A DNA stretch of 30,153 nucleotides from Oleispira sp963933055 (GTDB lineage: Bacteria > Pseudomonadota > Gammaproteobacteria > Pseudomonadales > Oceanobacteraceae). This document shows, piece by piece, positions 16,586 to 25,478 of the stretch; positions within the stretch are counted from its first letter, which is position 1; each line of letters opens with the position of its first letter. A model generated the notes under the pieces. That model saw only the letters and a list, made by a program, of their open reading frames with translations. It made no database searches and had not been told where the DNA came from. The translations under genes and the position numbers were made by a program. The stretch spans positions 1-30,153 of the forward strand of contig CAWVSY010000044.1 in NCBI GenBank assembly GCA_963933055.1, written 5' to 3'.

Positions 16586-18226
16586 ATGAGCATACTTAGT
16601 TCTGTCGATACCCCTACTGTTAGCATCACTCCTGTACGTCGCGCTTTAATCAGCGTTTCAGATAAAACAGGCATTGTAGAATTCGCCCGCGCGTTAAGCG
16701 CTAATGGCACTGAACTGCTTTCAACTGGCGGTACTTATAAGTTACTGATTGCAGAAGGCATTCCTGCAATAGAAGTGTCTGATTACACCGGTTTTCCAGA
16801 AATGATGGATGGCCGCGTTAAAACCTTACACCCTAAAATTCATGGTGGTGTTTTAGGTCGTCGTGGTATCGATGATTCAGTCATGACAGAACACGGTATC
16901 AACCCAATCGATTTGGTGATTGTGAACCTATACCCATTTGCAGCCGCCGTTGCTAAACCAGGCTGTTCTTTACCGGACGCGATTGAAAATATCGATATCG
17001 GTGGCCCAACCATGGTTCGCTCTGCCGCTAAAAACAACGCCCACGTTGGCATCGTTGTGAACGTTGGTGATTACGACAGAATTTTAGCTGAAATCGCTGA
17101 ATATAAAGGTCTAACGACAAAAACGCGCTTTGACCTTGCCCTTAAAGCGTTTGAGCATACCTCTCAATACGACGGCATGATTGCTAACTACCTAGGGACG
17201 ATTAACCTAGAAGCTGACCTATCGAATGGTGAAGAGTTAAGCACAGAAAATCGTATGGCCTTCCCACGTACGTTCAATAGCCAATTCAGCAAAGCGCAAG
17301 ACATGCGTTATGGCGAAAACCCACACCAGAAAGCCGCGTTCTACATCGACGAAGATGCGACGGAAGCGTCTGTTGCTACCGCTAAGCAGTTGCAAGGTAA
17401 AGAGCTTTCGTTCAATAACGTAGCCGATACTGATGCCGCGCTTGAATGTGTTAAATCGTTCGTTAAGCCAGCTTGCGTCATCGTTAAGCACGCCAACCCA
17501 TGCGGTGTTGCGGTTTCCTTAGACGGTATCGGCGAAGCGTACGAGCTTGCGTATGCAACCGATACGGAGTCTGCATTCGGTGGCATCATCGCCTTTAACC
17601 GCGAATTAGACGGCGCAACGGCTCAGAAAATTGTTGATCGTCAATTCGTTGAAGTGATCATTGCACCTAACGTAAGCGCTGAAGCGATTGCGATTGTGGC
17701 CGCTAAAAAGAACGTTCGTCTATTAGAATGTGGCGAGTGGGATACTGAAAACCGCGTACAAGATTTTGACTTTAAGCGTGTTAACGGTGGTCTGTTAGTG
17801 CAAGACCGTGACCAAGGTATGATTACCAAGGCCGATCTTAAAGTGGTGACTAAGCGTCAGCCTACTGATGCTGAATTAGACGATATGATCTTCGCTTGGA
17901 AAGTGGCTAAATACGTTAAATCAAACGCGATTATCTACGCCAAAGGTCGCCAGACGATCGGTGTTGGTGCAGGCCAAATGAGCCGTATTAACTCTGCCCG
18001 TATCGCCGGTATTAAAGCTGAGCATGCAGGTCTTGAAGTGGCCGGTTCTGTTATGGCATCGGATGCGTTCTTCCCATTCCGTGATGGTTTGGACAACGCT
18101 GCTGCGAATGGTATTAAAGCCGTTATTCAGCCGGGTGGTTCGATGCGTGATGAAGAAGTAATTGCCGCTGCAGATGAAGCTGGTATTGCAATGGTATTCA
18201 CATCAATGCGTCACTTCCGCCATTAA
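16586..18226 (+). CDS. purH: Bifunctional AICAR formyltransferase / IMP cyclohydrolase
   Basis: Catalyses the last two steps of IMP synthesis. From ATG 16586 the protein has 546 residues. The N-terminal cyclohydrolase (MGS-like) domain starts RRALISVSDKTGIVEFARAL and contains DGRVKTLHPKIHGG. The transformylase domain contains RYGENPHQKAAFY and VKHANPCGVAV, and the protein ends MVFTSMRHFRH. A TTG at 16550 would add 12 unlike residues and is rejected. A CGGA lies just upstream of the ATG. purD follows after 325 bp rather than closely, so the two may not share a transcript. Confidence 0.96.
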   Translation: MSILSSVDTPTVSITPVRRALISVSDKTGIVEFARALSANGTELLSTGGTYKLLIAEGIPAIEVSDYTGFPEMMDGRVKTLHPKIHGGVLGRRGIDDSVMTEHGINPIDLVIVNLYPFAAAVAKPGCSLPDAIENIDIGGPTMVRSAAKNNAHVGIVVNVGDYDRILAEIAEYKGLTTKTRFDLALKAFEHTSQYDGMIANYLGTINLEADLSNGEELSTENRMAFPRTFNSQFSKAQDMRYGENPHQKAAFYIDEDATEASVATAKQLQGKELSFNNVADTDAALECVKSFVKPACVIVKHANPCGVAVSLDGIGEAYELAYATDTESAFGGIIAFNRELDGATAQKIVDRQFVEVIIAPNVSAEAIAIVAAKKNVRLLECGEWDTENRVQDFDFKRVNGGLLVQDRDQGMITKADLKVVTKRQPTDAELDDMIFAWKVAKYVKSNAIIYAKGRQTIGVGAGQMSRINSARIAGIKAEHAGLEVAGSVMASDAFFPFRDGLDNAAANGIKAVIQPGGSMRDEEVIAAADEAGIAMVFTSMRHFRH

Positions 18227-18284
18227 TTGGTTGAATGCGAGAAGCTATTGCGCTCCGTTTGAGGGTGTTAAAAATACAAATTTT

Positions 18285-18303
18285 AAAAATCATTATCATT
18301 ATT
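18285..18303. promoter_or_regulatory. Fur-box-like sequence in the purH-purD gap
   Basis: On the minus strand this reads AATAATGATAATGATTTTT, which matches 15 of 19 positions of the classical Fur box. The match is three GATAAT-like hexamers. No gene of iron metabolism is next to it, and AT-rich gaps give such matches by chance, so this is weak. Confidence 0.3.
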
Positions 18304-18330
18304 TAGATAGTTAAAGTTAAGACATCGGTA

Positions 18331-18451
18331 GATTCATGGTTGGGTATTTGTAGAGCAAATATGCGAGGCATGGATGCCGAACCTAAGGCTACAGGGAGAG
18401 CGAAGCGACGTATTTACGCCGTTTTGCGGAATAAATATCCAGTCATGGATC
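18331..18451 (+). repeat. Structured dispersed repeat, copy A
   Basis: The ends (18331-18351 and 18431-18451) form a 21-bp closing stem in RNA: 16 Watson-Crick and 5 G-U pairs with no mismatch. Inside are GGCATGGATGCC (18368-18379), TACAGGGA ending at 18397, a ten-base insertion relative to the other copies, and CGTATTTACG. The core GGAT / CAGGGA / CGT pattern is shared with the elements at 29465-29543 and 29250-29312. It lies in the 325-bp purH-purD gap and contains no credible gene. Confidence 0.65.
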
Positions 18452-18495
18452 GATTTATAAAACCTGCTGATTAGTTATAAATGATTTTAGTTTTC

Positions 18496-18532
18496 TCAAG
18501 TTAACTTGATAGACGAAGAACACAATTCTTCG
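18496..18532 (+). promoter_or_regulatory. Palindrome and hairpin upstream of purD
   Basis: TCAAGTTAACTTGA (18496-18509) is a perfect 14-bp palindrome. Five bases on, CGAAGAA (18514-18520) and TTCTTCG (18526-18532) form a 7-bp stem with a 5-nt loop, ending 19 bp before the purD ATG. It does not match the PurR operator. An operator plus a leader hairpin controlling purD is possible. Confidence 0.4.
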
Positions 18533-18551
18533 GACGAATAAGGAATTTATT

Positions 18552-19841
18552 ATGAAAGTATTGATAATTGGTTCAGGCGGTCGTGAACACGCGTTGGGCT
18601 GGAAAGCCGTTCAAGCAGACAATGTTGAAAAAGTATTCATCGCTCCAGGTAACGCAGGTTCTGCCGCTGAAGCCGGTCTTGAAAACGTTGCTATCGACGT
18701 TTTAGATTTCGAAGGTCTTGCCAAGTTTGTTGAAGACAATGACATCGAGCTAACCATCGTTGGCCCAGAAGCACCGCTTGTTGAAGGTATTGTTGATTTC
18801 TTCGCAGCTCGTGGCTTAAAAGCCTTTGGCCCTTCTAAAGGCGCTGCTCAGTTAGAAGGCTCTAAAGCTTTCACCAAAGATTTCTTAGCTCGCCATCAGA
18901 TTCCTACAGGCTTCTACGAGAACTTTACTGACGTTGAGCCTGCGTTAGCTTACATCAATAAAATCGGCGCACCGATTGTGGTTAAGGCCGACGGCCTTGC
19001 CGCAGGTAAAGGCGTAATCGTTGCTGAAACCATTCAGCAGGCGGAAGAAGCCGTTAAAGACATGCTTTCAGGCAATGCTTTTGGCGAAGCGGGTTGTCGT
19101 GTTGTTATTGAAGAATTCTTAGCCGGCGAAGAAGCCAGCTTCATCGTCATGGTGGATGGCAAGAATGTTCTGCCAATGGCAACCAGCCAAGACCATAAAC
19201 GTGTTGGTGATGGTGATACTGGCCCCAATACTGGCGGCATGGGTGCTTACTCTCCTGCTCCTGTGGTCACCCCTGAAATTCATGATCGCATCATGAAAGA
19301 AGTGATTATGCCAACGGTTGAAGGCATGGCAGCAGAAGGCAACGATTACACCGGTTTCTTATACGCGGGTTTGATGATCGATACTGATGGCACGCCAAAA
19401 GTAATCGAATATAACTGCCGTTTTGGTGATCCTGAAACTCAGCCAATCATGATGCGTATGCAATCTGATTTGGTTGATCTTTGCCTTGCGGCAATGGAGG
19501 GTAAATTAGACCAGAAAGACACTCAGTGGGATCCACGTCCTGCCGTAGGTATTGTTTTGGCCGCTGGCGGTTACCCTGCGTCTTACGGTAAAGGCGATGT
19601 TATCGCTTTGCCTGAAGATGAAGGCACGGATAGCAAAATTTTTCACGCGGGAACCGCAAATAATGCCGAAGGTGATATCGTCACTGCCGGTGGTCGCGTA
19701 TTATGTGCCACAGCTTTGGGCAACTCAGTAACCGAAGCCCAGCAACAAGCTTATGTTCTAGCGAAAAAAGTAAGCTGGAATGGCATGTTTATGCGCAATG
19801 ATATTGCTTATCGTGCTATCGCTCGCGAGCAAGGCGAATAG
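18552..19841 (+). CDS. purD: Phosphoribosylamine-glycine ligase
   Basis: The GAR synthetase of purine synthesis, joining glycine to phosphoribosylamine with ATP. The 429 residues are standard. It starts MKVLIIGSGGREHALGWK and has ATP-grasp motifs at VVKADGLAAGKGVIVA and EEFLAGEEASFIVMVDG, the loop DTGPNTGGMGAYSPAP, and YNCRFGDPETQP near the metal site. AAGGAATT six bases before the ATG is a good ribosome-binding site. Confidence 0.97.
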   Translation: MKVLIIGSGGREHALGWKAVQADNVEKVFIAPGNAGSAAEAGLENVAIDVLDFEGLAKFVEDNDIELTIVGPEAPLVEGIVDFFAARGLKAFGPSKGAAQLEGSKAFTKDFLARHQIPTGFYENFTDVEPALAYINKIGAPIVVKADGLAAGKGVIVAETIQQAEEAVKDMLSGNAFGEAGCRVVIEEFLAGEEASFIVMVDGKNVLPMATSQDHKRVGDGDTGPNTGGMGAYSPAPVVTPEIHDRIMKEVIMPTVEGMAAEGNDYTGFLYAGLMIDTDGTPKVIEYNCRFGDPETQPIMMRMQSDLVDLCLAAMEGKLDQKDTQWDPRPAVGIVLAAGGYPASYGKGDVIALPEDEGTDSKIFHAGTANNAEGDIVTAGGRVLCATALGNSVTEAQQQAYVLAKKVSWNGMFMRNDIAYRAIAREQGE

Positions 19842-19895
19842 CAATAAGTTATTCTAATAATAGATAAAATAATTTTTATAATAAGGCGTTCTAGA

Positions 19896-22268
19896 ATGAA
19901 TCCTCTCTACACAGTTGTTTCTTTCTTACGCCTTTCAATTCTATTTATTGTTAGCTTTTTGTATTCATCCGTCAGCAGTGCGACGCCGACTATTCTGCTG
20001 CCGGATGCATCATTCGATCTTCAAATAACACCGTACATTTCTATTTATGAAGATAACAGTAATACACTCAAAATCGATGATATTCTGAGTAAACAGCTTC
20101 AGCTTAAATTCAGCCCCAGTCATAGCGAAAACTTACGCTTTAGTATTTCCGAATCAAGCTACTGGCTTAAATTCAGCATTACCAACCCTCACGAAAGCAG
20201 ACAAAGTTTAGTGCTTAGCATTAGCAATAGTCGCTTAGACAATATTGAATTTTACGAAGTAAAATCTGGGAAAATCAATTCTCGTCGATCGGGCAGCGGC
20301 TCATTAGAAAAAATTCAAGGTAGCCATCGTCAAGCGTACCCTTTCTTAATTGAAGTTGATGCCAAACAACATCAAATTTATTTCATCAAAATTCAATCAA
20401 CGTCAGCCATTAATTCACACCTGCGCTTACAATCAAACGACCAATTTTTACAGAGCCAGCAGTTCGATTTTAGCGTGCTCGGGATGGCATTAGGTTGGGT
20501 GATTTCTACGGCGGCGTTCTTTATGTTTATGTGGTACTTCTATCGCTTAAGTTTTGCGTTGGCGGCGGCGGCATTTTGCGGAAGTATTTTTGTTTTTATT
20601 CCTGCACGATTAGGGCAGTGGTCAAGCTGGTTCCCTCATATTCAAATACTGCAAGAAAACATCATGCTGGTCAGTATTACTATTGCCGCGGGACTTCAGG
20701 CTTTGCTCGTACTGCTGCTCGACTGGAAAGATTATAAGTCGAATTATATTGTGAAAGTGCTGCAAGGGGTTGTTGCACTCAATGTTATTGCCACAACGCT
20801 AGGCTTTATACTTAACCCTGGCTTACAAATGATTGTGATGAATATTACTATTTTCATCTCAACTATGTGCCTTGCAGGTATTCTACTATTCGCTCATAGC
20901 GCCCATATAAAAGCGCAAAGACTTTTATTAATTGGGCATGCCTTAGTCGGCGCGGGTGTTTTATTAAGCGTATTAACCAGCCATAATTTTTTAGCGTTTG
21001 ATTTTCTTAATAGCTGGGTCGCAATCCTTCTTCCGCTCATTATTATTAGCTGCACAGTATTTGCTTGCTTAGCGATTCTAAATGATACGCGCTCTAATCG
21101 TAACCATAAGCGCAATAATAGCGATGGTATATTGCCTGAATTATTATCAAAACTTGGCCATGAATTTCGCACACCAATTAACGGCGTATTAGGAATGAGC
21201 GAATTATTATCGGATACTCACCTTACTCATACCCAAAGAGATTATCTGGAAACCATCAGTCTTGCGGGCGGTGATTTATTACACCTTGTGAGTGAGATGT
21301 CGGATTTCGCGAAGTTACAAAGCGGCCGTATAAACCTTGATCATAGACCTTTCGATTTAAACAGCTGCCTTTCACAATGCATGGCCCGTTATCAGCAAGA
21401 GGCTAGCCGCAAACAAATTGAGTTGGTATTAGATATTGCTGATGATATTTCGCCACGCCTGCTCGGTGACAAAAATCGCCTGCAAACAATCATTACTAAT
21501 TTAATTGGCCAGTCGCTGCGTCATAGTGAAAGCGGTGAGTTAGGCTTAAAAGTATTCCGTGTCGGCTTAAATAATCATGAAGGAATTTTCTTTCAAATTC
21601 AATTAACAGGCAGTTTGATTGAAAATGATGAACTTAGACGTTTATTCCGCACAATGGCGGGACCACAAGAACAAAAAGCGGTATTCAATCTTGATCAAGG
21701 TCTTGGGTTAATTATTGTCAAACACCTCGTAAGCTTAATGGAAGGCTCTATTGAGGTTGAAACTCTTACTCATCATGGCTGTTCAATTACACTCTTCTTA
21801 CCCATCAAAGAAGAGCTTACAGAGCATATTGAAGAAGATGAGACACAACTAGCAGGCCAGCGAATTCTTATTGTGGATGACAATACAACCTTCCGCGGCG
21901 TTATTGAAAAGCAAGTGAAGCGCTGGGGAATGAAAGCAGACTCTACTTATAGTGGTAAAGAAGCACTGGCACTGATGCGCAATCAATCAAATTTAGGCGA
22001 GCCCTATGATTTCATTGTTATCGATCACGATATGCCCATAATGAATGGCATTCAGCTTACTGAACGCTTAATGGCCGACATGGATATAGAACCTAAGCCG
22101 ATGCGAATCATGCTGACAGGTTTGGGAATTGGCAGCGCTAATCAAGAAGCGAAAGAAGCGGGCATTCAAAAGGTCGTTAATAAACCTGTTACCGGACGCC
22201 ACCTAAAAGAAGTCTTATTGGATTTTCATAAACTATCAAAACCTACGGTAGTGAAAGATCTTCATTAA
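19896..22268 (+). CDS. RetS-like hybrid sensor kinase (7TM-DISM, HisKA, degenerate ATPase, one receiver)
   Basis: A 790-residue inner-membrane sensor. After a signal segment (about 10-29) comes a periplasmic DISMED2 domain (about 40-185) with SSYWLKFSITNP, then seven membrane helices (about 193-395). The HisKA domain has H422 in KLGHEFRTPINGVLGM. The ATPase domain is abnormal: the N-box Asn is Q539 (NLIGQS) and the G1 box usually DTGIGI reads LTGSLI (570-575), while G2 (GLGL, 602-605) is kept. The receiver is complete (D660/D661, D710, T741, K763). The architecture and the place directly after purD match P. aeruginosa retS, except that RetS has two receivers. Inference: it may work by binding another kinase such as GacS rather than by autophosphorylation. 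Confidence 0.85.
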   Translation: MNPLYTVVSFLRLSILFIVSFLYSSVSSATPTILLPDASFDLQITPYISIYEDNSNTLKIDDILSKQLQLKFSPSHSENLRFSISESSYWLKFSITNPHESRQSLVLSISNSRLDNIEFYEVKSGKINSRRSGSGSLEKIQGSHRQAYPFLIEVDAKQHQIYFIKIQSTSAINSHLRLQSNDQFLQSQQFDFSVLGMALGWVISTAAFFMFMWYFYRLSFALAAAAFCGSIFVFIPARLGQWSSWFPHIQILQENIMLVSITIAAGLQALLVLLLDWKDYKSNYIVKVLQGVVALNVIATTLGFILNPGLQMIVMNITIFISTMCLAGILLFAHSAHIKAQRLLLIGHALVGAGVLLSVLTSHNFLAFDFLNSWVAILLPLIIISCTVFACLAILNDTRSNRNHKRNNSDGILPELLSKLGHEFRTPINGVLGMSELLSDTHLTHTQRDYLETISLAGGDLLHLVSEMSDFAKLQSGRINLDHRPFDLNSCLSQCMARYQQEASRKQIELVLDIADDISPRLLGDKNRLQTIITNLIGQSLRHSESGELGLKVFRVGLNNHEGIFFQIQLTGSLIENDELRRLFRTMAGPQEQKAVFNLDQGLGLIIVKHLVSLMEGSIEVETLTHHGCSITLFLPIKEELTEHIEEDETQLAGQRILIVDDNTTFRGVIEKQVKRWGMKADSTYSGKEALALMRNQSNLGEPYDFIVIDHDMPIMNGIQLTERLMADMDIEPKPMRIMLTGLGIGSANQEAKEAGIQKVVNKPVTGRHLKEVLLDFHKLSKPTVVKDLH

Positions 22269-22446
22269 CTACTGCTTTAATACCAGCCTTAGATTCGCTT
22301 CATTTTAAGGCTTAGATCATGTATTCGTTATTACTTTAGCGTAAAATAAATGCATTATTAGTAAGAGCCGTTATTAATGTGAGCTGTTCTTCATTGAATT
22401 TCGTATTACTAGCCTACTCATTGTTAAGATTTAAGGTTGATTATCT

Positions 22447-23085
22447 ATGCGCCACTTATCACCATTTGACAAGCTTATTCAAAATGCCGATTTAGCCTTG
22501 CGTACTTTGATCCCTGGCGCAGCCAATCAGCAGCGCCCTTCCCCTGCGCAAGCATCTGATGAAAATGAATTGGATGAACAGGAACGTAAACACGCTGCTG
22601 GACTGATGCGCATTAACCATACGGGTGAAGTGTGTGCTCAAGCGCTGTATCAAGGACAAGCATTAACCGCAAAGTTACCTGAAGTACGTGACGCTATGGA
22701 AGAAGCGGCCGCCGAAGAAATTGATCACCTTGTTTGGTGCGAAGACCGCATTACACAGCTTGGCAGCCATACCAGCATTTTAAACCCTGCATTTTATGGG
22801 TTATCGTTTGGTATAGGCGCAATTGCTGGAGCGATGAGCGATAAAATTAGCTTAGGCTTCGTAGCCGAAACAGAGCGTCAGGTTTGCAAGCATTTAAGTG
22901 AACATATGACGTCACTACCGACTCAAGATCAAAAGAGCAAAAAAATTCTTTTGCAAATGTTAGACGATGAGGCTAAGCACGCAACAGCGGCGCTTGAAGC
23001 TGGCGGTTATGAATTTCCATTACCGATTCGTTTTGCTATGACAGGGTTAAGTAAAGTCATGACAAAAAGTGTTTATAAAATATAA
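22447..23085 (+). CDS. coq7: Coq7-type 2-polyprenyl-3-methyl-6-methoxybenzoquinol hydroxylase
   Basis: A diiron membrane-associated monooxygenase of ubiquinone synthesis, acting at the last ring hydroxylation in place of UbiF. It has 212 residues. Carboxylate/His ligands are visible: E61 in HTGEVCAQALYQ, E91 and H94 in EEIDH, E143 in ETERQVCKHL, and E175 and H178 in DDEAKHA. A glycine-rich hydrophobic stretch (FGIGAIAGAMSDK) inserts in the membrane surface. It is a single gene, convergent with ilvH, and REP-like hairpins and a terminator lie between them. Confidence 0.95.
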   Translation: MRHLSPFDKLIQNADLALRTLIPGAANQQRPSPAQASDENELDEQERKHAAGLMRINHTGEVCAQALYQGQALTAKLPEVRDAMEEAAAEEIDHLVWCEDRITQLGSHTSILNPAFYGLSFGIGAIAGAMSDKISLGFVAETERQVCKHLSEHMTSLPTQDQKSKKILLQMLDDEAKHATAALEAGGYEFPLPIRFAMTGLSKVMTKSVYKI

Positions 23086-23093
23086 TCTCTCTT

Positions 23094-23161
23094 GGTCGCG
23101 GTAAACCCACGACCTACATTTTCATCTGTAGCTCAAACTGTGGGTCGGTCTTTAGGCCGAC
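23094..23161. repeat. Inverted pair of REP-like hairpins
   Basis: Two units with the same head, TGT(A/G)GGTCG, face each other. One runs on the minus strand from 23118 to 23094 with stem GGTCG/CGACC and loop TTTA. The other runs on the plus strand from 23139 to 23161 with stem GTCGGTC/GGCCGAC (one G-U) and the same TTTA loop. CTACA/TGTAG between them can also pair. This is the layout of a BIME (paired REP elements), common at 3' ends of genes. Confidence 0.65.
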
Positions 23162-23190
23162 AATCTCAAAGCCTAAATTTTAGACACAAA

Positions 23191-23222
23191 AAAGCCCAAA
23201 TCTAATAAAAAATTTGGGCTTT
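23191..23222 (-). terminator. Terminator between coq7 and ilvH
   Basis: AAAGCCCAAAT (23191-23201) and ATTTGGGCTTT (23212-23222) form a perfect 11-bp stem with a 10-nt loop. On the minus strand the stem runs into TTTTTTGTG, so it mainly ends ilvIH. On the plus strand TTTCATCTT follows, so it may also stop coq7 transcripts. Confidence 0.85.
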
Positions 23223-23250
23223 CATCTTGAAAACGATCAGCTCAATAGAA

Positions 23251-23754
23251 CTATAAACTAAGCACTTTCTCGCCGCGCGAAATACCAGAAACACCGGTAC
23301 GCACAGTTTCTAATACACAGCTTGGGCCAATGGCTTCAATAAACGCGGCCAGCTTATCAGTAGTACCGGTTAGCTGAACGGTATAAACACTGCTGCTAAT
23401 ATCAACAACCTGACCACGGAAAACATCCGCAGTGCGTTTGATCTCAGCGCGCTGAGCGCCAACAGCCTTCACTTTAATCAACATTAGTTCACGCTCAATG
23501 TGCGGACCTTCTGTTAAATTAACCAGCTTAACCACTTCAATAAGACGGTTTAACTGCTTAGTGATCTGCTCAACCTTGCTCTCATTACCAATCGTTGTCA
23601 TGGTAAGGCGAGACAAGGTTTCATCTTCAGTAGGCGCAACTGTTAAAGTTTCAATGTTGTATCCGCGCTGAGCAAACAAGCCTACAACCCGCGACAAAGC
23701 ACCCGGTTCGTTTTCCAACAGAATGGAAATAATGTGACGTTGTGACTGACTCAT
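23251..23754 (-). CDS. ilvH: Acetolactate synthase small (regulatory) subunit
   Basis: The regulatory subunit of acetohydroxyacid synthase, with two ACT-type domains that bind valine for feedback inhibition. From ATG 23754 it has 167 residues and starts MSQSQRHIISILLENEPGALSRVVGLF. The ACT motif NEPGALSRVVGLFAQRGYNI is complete and the protein ends SGISRGEKVLSL. An upstream codon at 23781 would overlap ilvI by 28 bases and is rejected. The ATG overlaps the ilvI stop by one base (TAATG), giving translational coupling and equal subunit supply. Confidence 0.96.
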   Translation of the reverse strand: MSQSQRHIISILLENEPGALSRVVGLFAQRGYNIETLTVAPTEDETLSRLTMTTIGNESKVEQITKQLNRLIEVVKLVNLTEGPHIERELMLIKVKAVGAQRAEIKRTADVFRGQVVDISSSVYTVQLTGTTDKLAAFIEAIGPSCVLETVRTGVSGISRGEKVLSL

Positions 23755-25478
23755 TATGTGCGCTCCGTTTTGTTCAACCACATATCGCGCATAGAACCTA
23801 GTGGCACCTGCATTGGATATACGTGTTCTTTTTCATCAACTTTAACGTCTAGGAAAACCAAACGATCGTTGTACTTATTAAAGGTATCTTCTAATGCCTG
23901 CGGTAATTCATCACGCTCAGTAACGCGAATACCAACATGGCCATAAGATTCAACCAACTTAACGAAATCAGGTAGTGATTCCATATAAGAGTTTGAATGA
24001 CGTCCTTCATAGTTCATGTCTTGCCATTGGCGAACCATGCCTAGAGAACCGTTATTCAAACACAAAATCTTCACCGGAATACCGTACTGCAAGCAGGTCG
24101 ATAATTCCTGAATGTTCATCTGAATAGAACCTTCACCCGTTACACAAACAACCTTGTCTTCAGGAAAGTTCATCTTGATGCCCATTGCCGCAGGGAAACC
24201 AAAGCCCATGGTGCCTAAGCCACCTGAGTTGATCCACTTATTTGGCTCATCAAATTTGTAATATTGCGCCGCAAACATCTGATGCTGACCTACGTCTGAA
24301 GTAACAAAAGCTTTACCTTCGGTTGCTTCATACATTGCCTCAATAACTTCTTGAGGCTTCATTAAGCCATCGTCATTTTTTTCATAACGCATGCCATGGC
24401 GAGGACGCCATTCATTAATCTTCTTCCACCAGCTAGCCAGTGCTTCAGCATCAATGGTTTCACCACTACTCTTGATTAATGCAAGCATATCATCAAGAAC
24501 AGAACCTACTGGGCCAACAATGGGCACATCAGCAGTAATGGTTTTAGAGATAGACGATGGGTCGATATCAATATGAATAATCTTCGCATCAGGGCAGAAT
24601 TTGTTGGTCGCATTGGTTACACGATCGTCAAAACGTGCGCCGATGGCGATGATCAAATCCGCATGGTGCATAGTAACGTTGGCTTCATACGTACCGTGCA
24701 TTCCCAACATGCCTAAGAAGCGCTCATCAGTACCCGGGAAAGCACCCAAGCCCATTAGCGTATTAGTTACTGGGAAACCTAAAACATCGACTAATTCACG
24801 TAGCTTATCTGAACTTTTATCCAGAATGACACCACCACCGGAATAGATAATTGGGCGCTTGGCTTCAAAAATCATATCCACAGCTTTTTTAATCTGGCCA
24901 GAGTGGCCACGCTGTGGTGGAGAGTAAGAACGAATCTTAACTTTCTTCGGATAGTTATATTCGAAACGCTCGTTCGGCATGGTCATATCTTTTGGAAGAT
25001 CGATAACAACCGGGCCAGGACGACCTGTTTCAGCAATATGGAATGCTTTCGCAATGATCTCTGGAATATCCACAGGATCAGTCACGCGGAAACTGTGCTT
25101 AACGATCGGACGAGCAATACCCAACATATCCGTTTCTTGGAACGCATCATCACCAATAAGGTGTGAAGGAACCTGACCGCAAATAACAACCATAGGAATA
25201 GAATCAGTCTGAGCCGTCGCAATACCGGTTACCGTATTGGTTGCGCCAGGACCTGAAGTCACCATGACCACACCTGCTTTACCCGTTGCACGAGCAAAAC
25301 CGTCAGCCATGTGAGCAGCTGCTTGCTCGTGACGGACGAGTACATGTTTCACGTGACTTTGCTTATAAACCGCATCATATACGTGCAATAAAGAGCCACC
25401 TGGGTAGCCATATACATACTCAACACCAGCATCGTGCAAAGCACGTACTAGCATGTCACCGCCGGAAAGTAATTCCAC
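23754..25478 (-). CDS. ilvI: Acetolactate synthase large (catalytic) subunit
   Basis: A ThDP-dependent enzyme condensing pyruvate with pyruvate or 2-oxobutyrate, the first common step of valine, leucine and isoleucine synthesis. It has 574 residues. Visible motifs are YGYPGGSLLHVYDA, VRHEQAAAHMADG with the glutamate that activates ThDP, VTSGPGATNTVTG, and the ThDP/Mg site GEGSIQMNIQEL ending in LCLNN. The site has GEG rather than the textbook GDG; I recall this variant as frequent in IlvI-type proteins. The start is GTG 25478 with GAGGA upstream. It forms an operon with ilvH. Confidence 0.96.
   Translation of the reverse strand: MELLSGGDMLVRALHDAGVEYVYGYPGGSLLHVYDAVYKQSHVKHVLVRHEQAAAHMADGFARATGKAGVVMVTSGPGATNTVTGIATAQTDSIPMVVICGQVPSHLIGDDAFQETDMLGIARPIVKHSFRVTDPVDIPEIIAKAFHIAETGRPGPVVIDLPKDMTMPNERFEYNYPKKVKIRSYSPPQRGHSGQIKKAVDMIFEAKRPIIYSGGGVILDKSSDKLRELVDVLGFPVTNTLMGLGAFPGTDERFLGMLGMHGTYEANVTMHHADLIIAIGARFDDRVTNATNKFCPDAKIIHIDIDPSSISKTITADVPIVGPVGSVLDDMLALIKSSGETIDAEALASWWKKINEWRPRHGMRYEKNDDGLMKPQEVIEAMYEATEGKAFVTSDVGQHQMFAAQYYKFDEPNKWINSGGLGTMGFGFPAAMGIKMNFPEDKVVCVTGEGSIQMNIQELSTCLQYGIPVKILCLNNGSLGMVRQWQDMNYEGRHSNSYMESLPDFVKLVESYGHVGIRVTERDELPQALEDTFNKYNDRLVFLDVKVDEKEHVYPMQVPLGSMRDMWLNKTERT

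Noticed and set aside
23755..23781. Upstream start for ilvH
   Set aside because: It would overlap ilvI coding sequence; the ATG in the TAATG overlap matches the family N-terminus.
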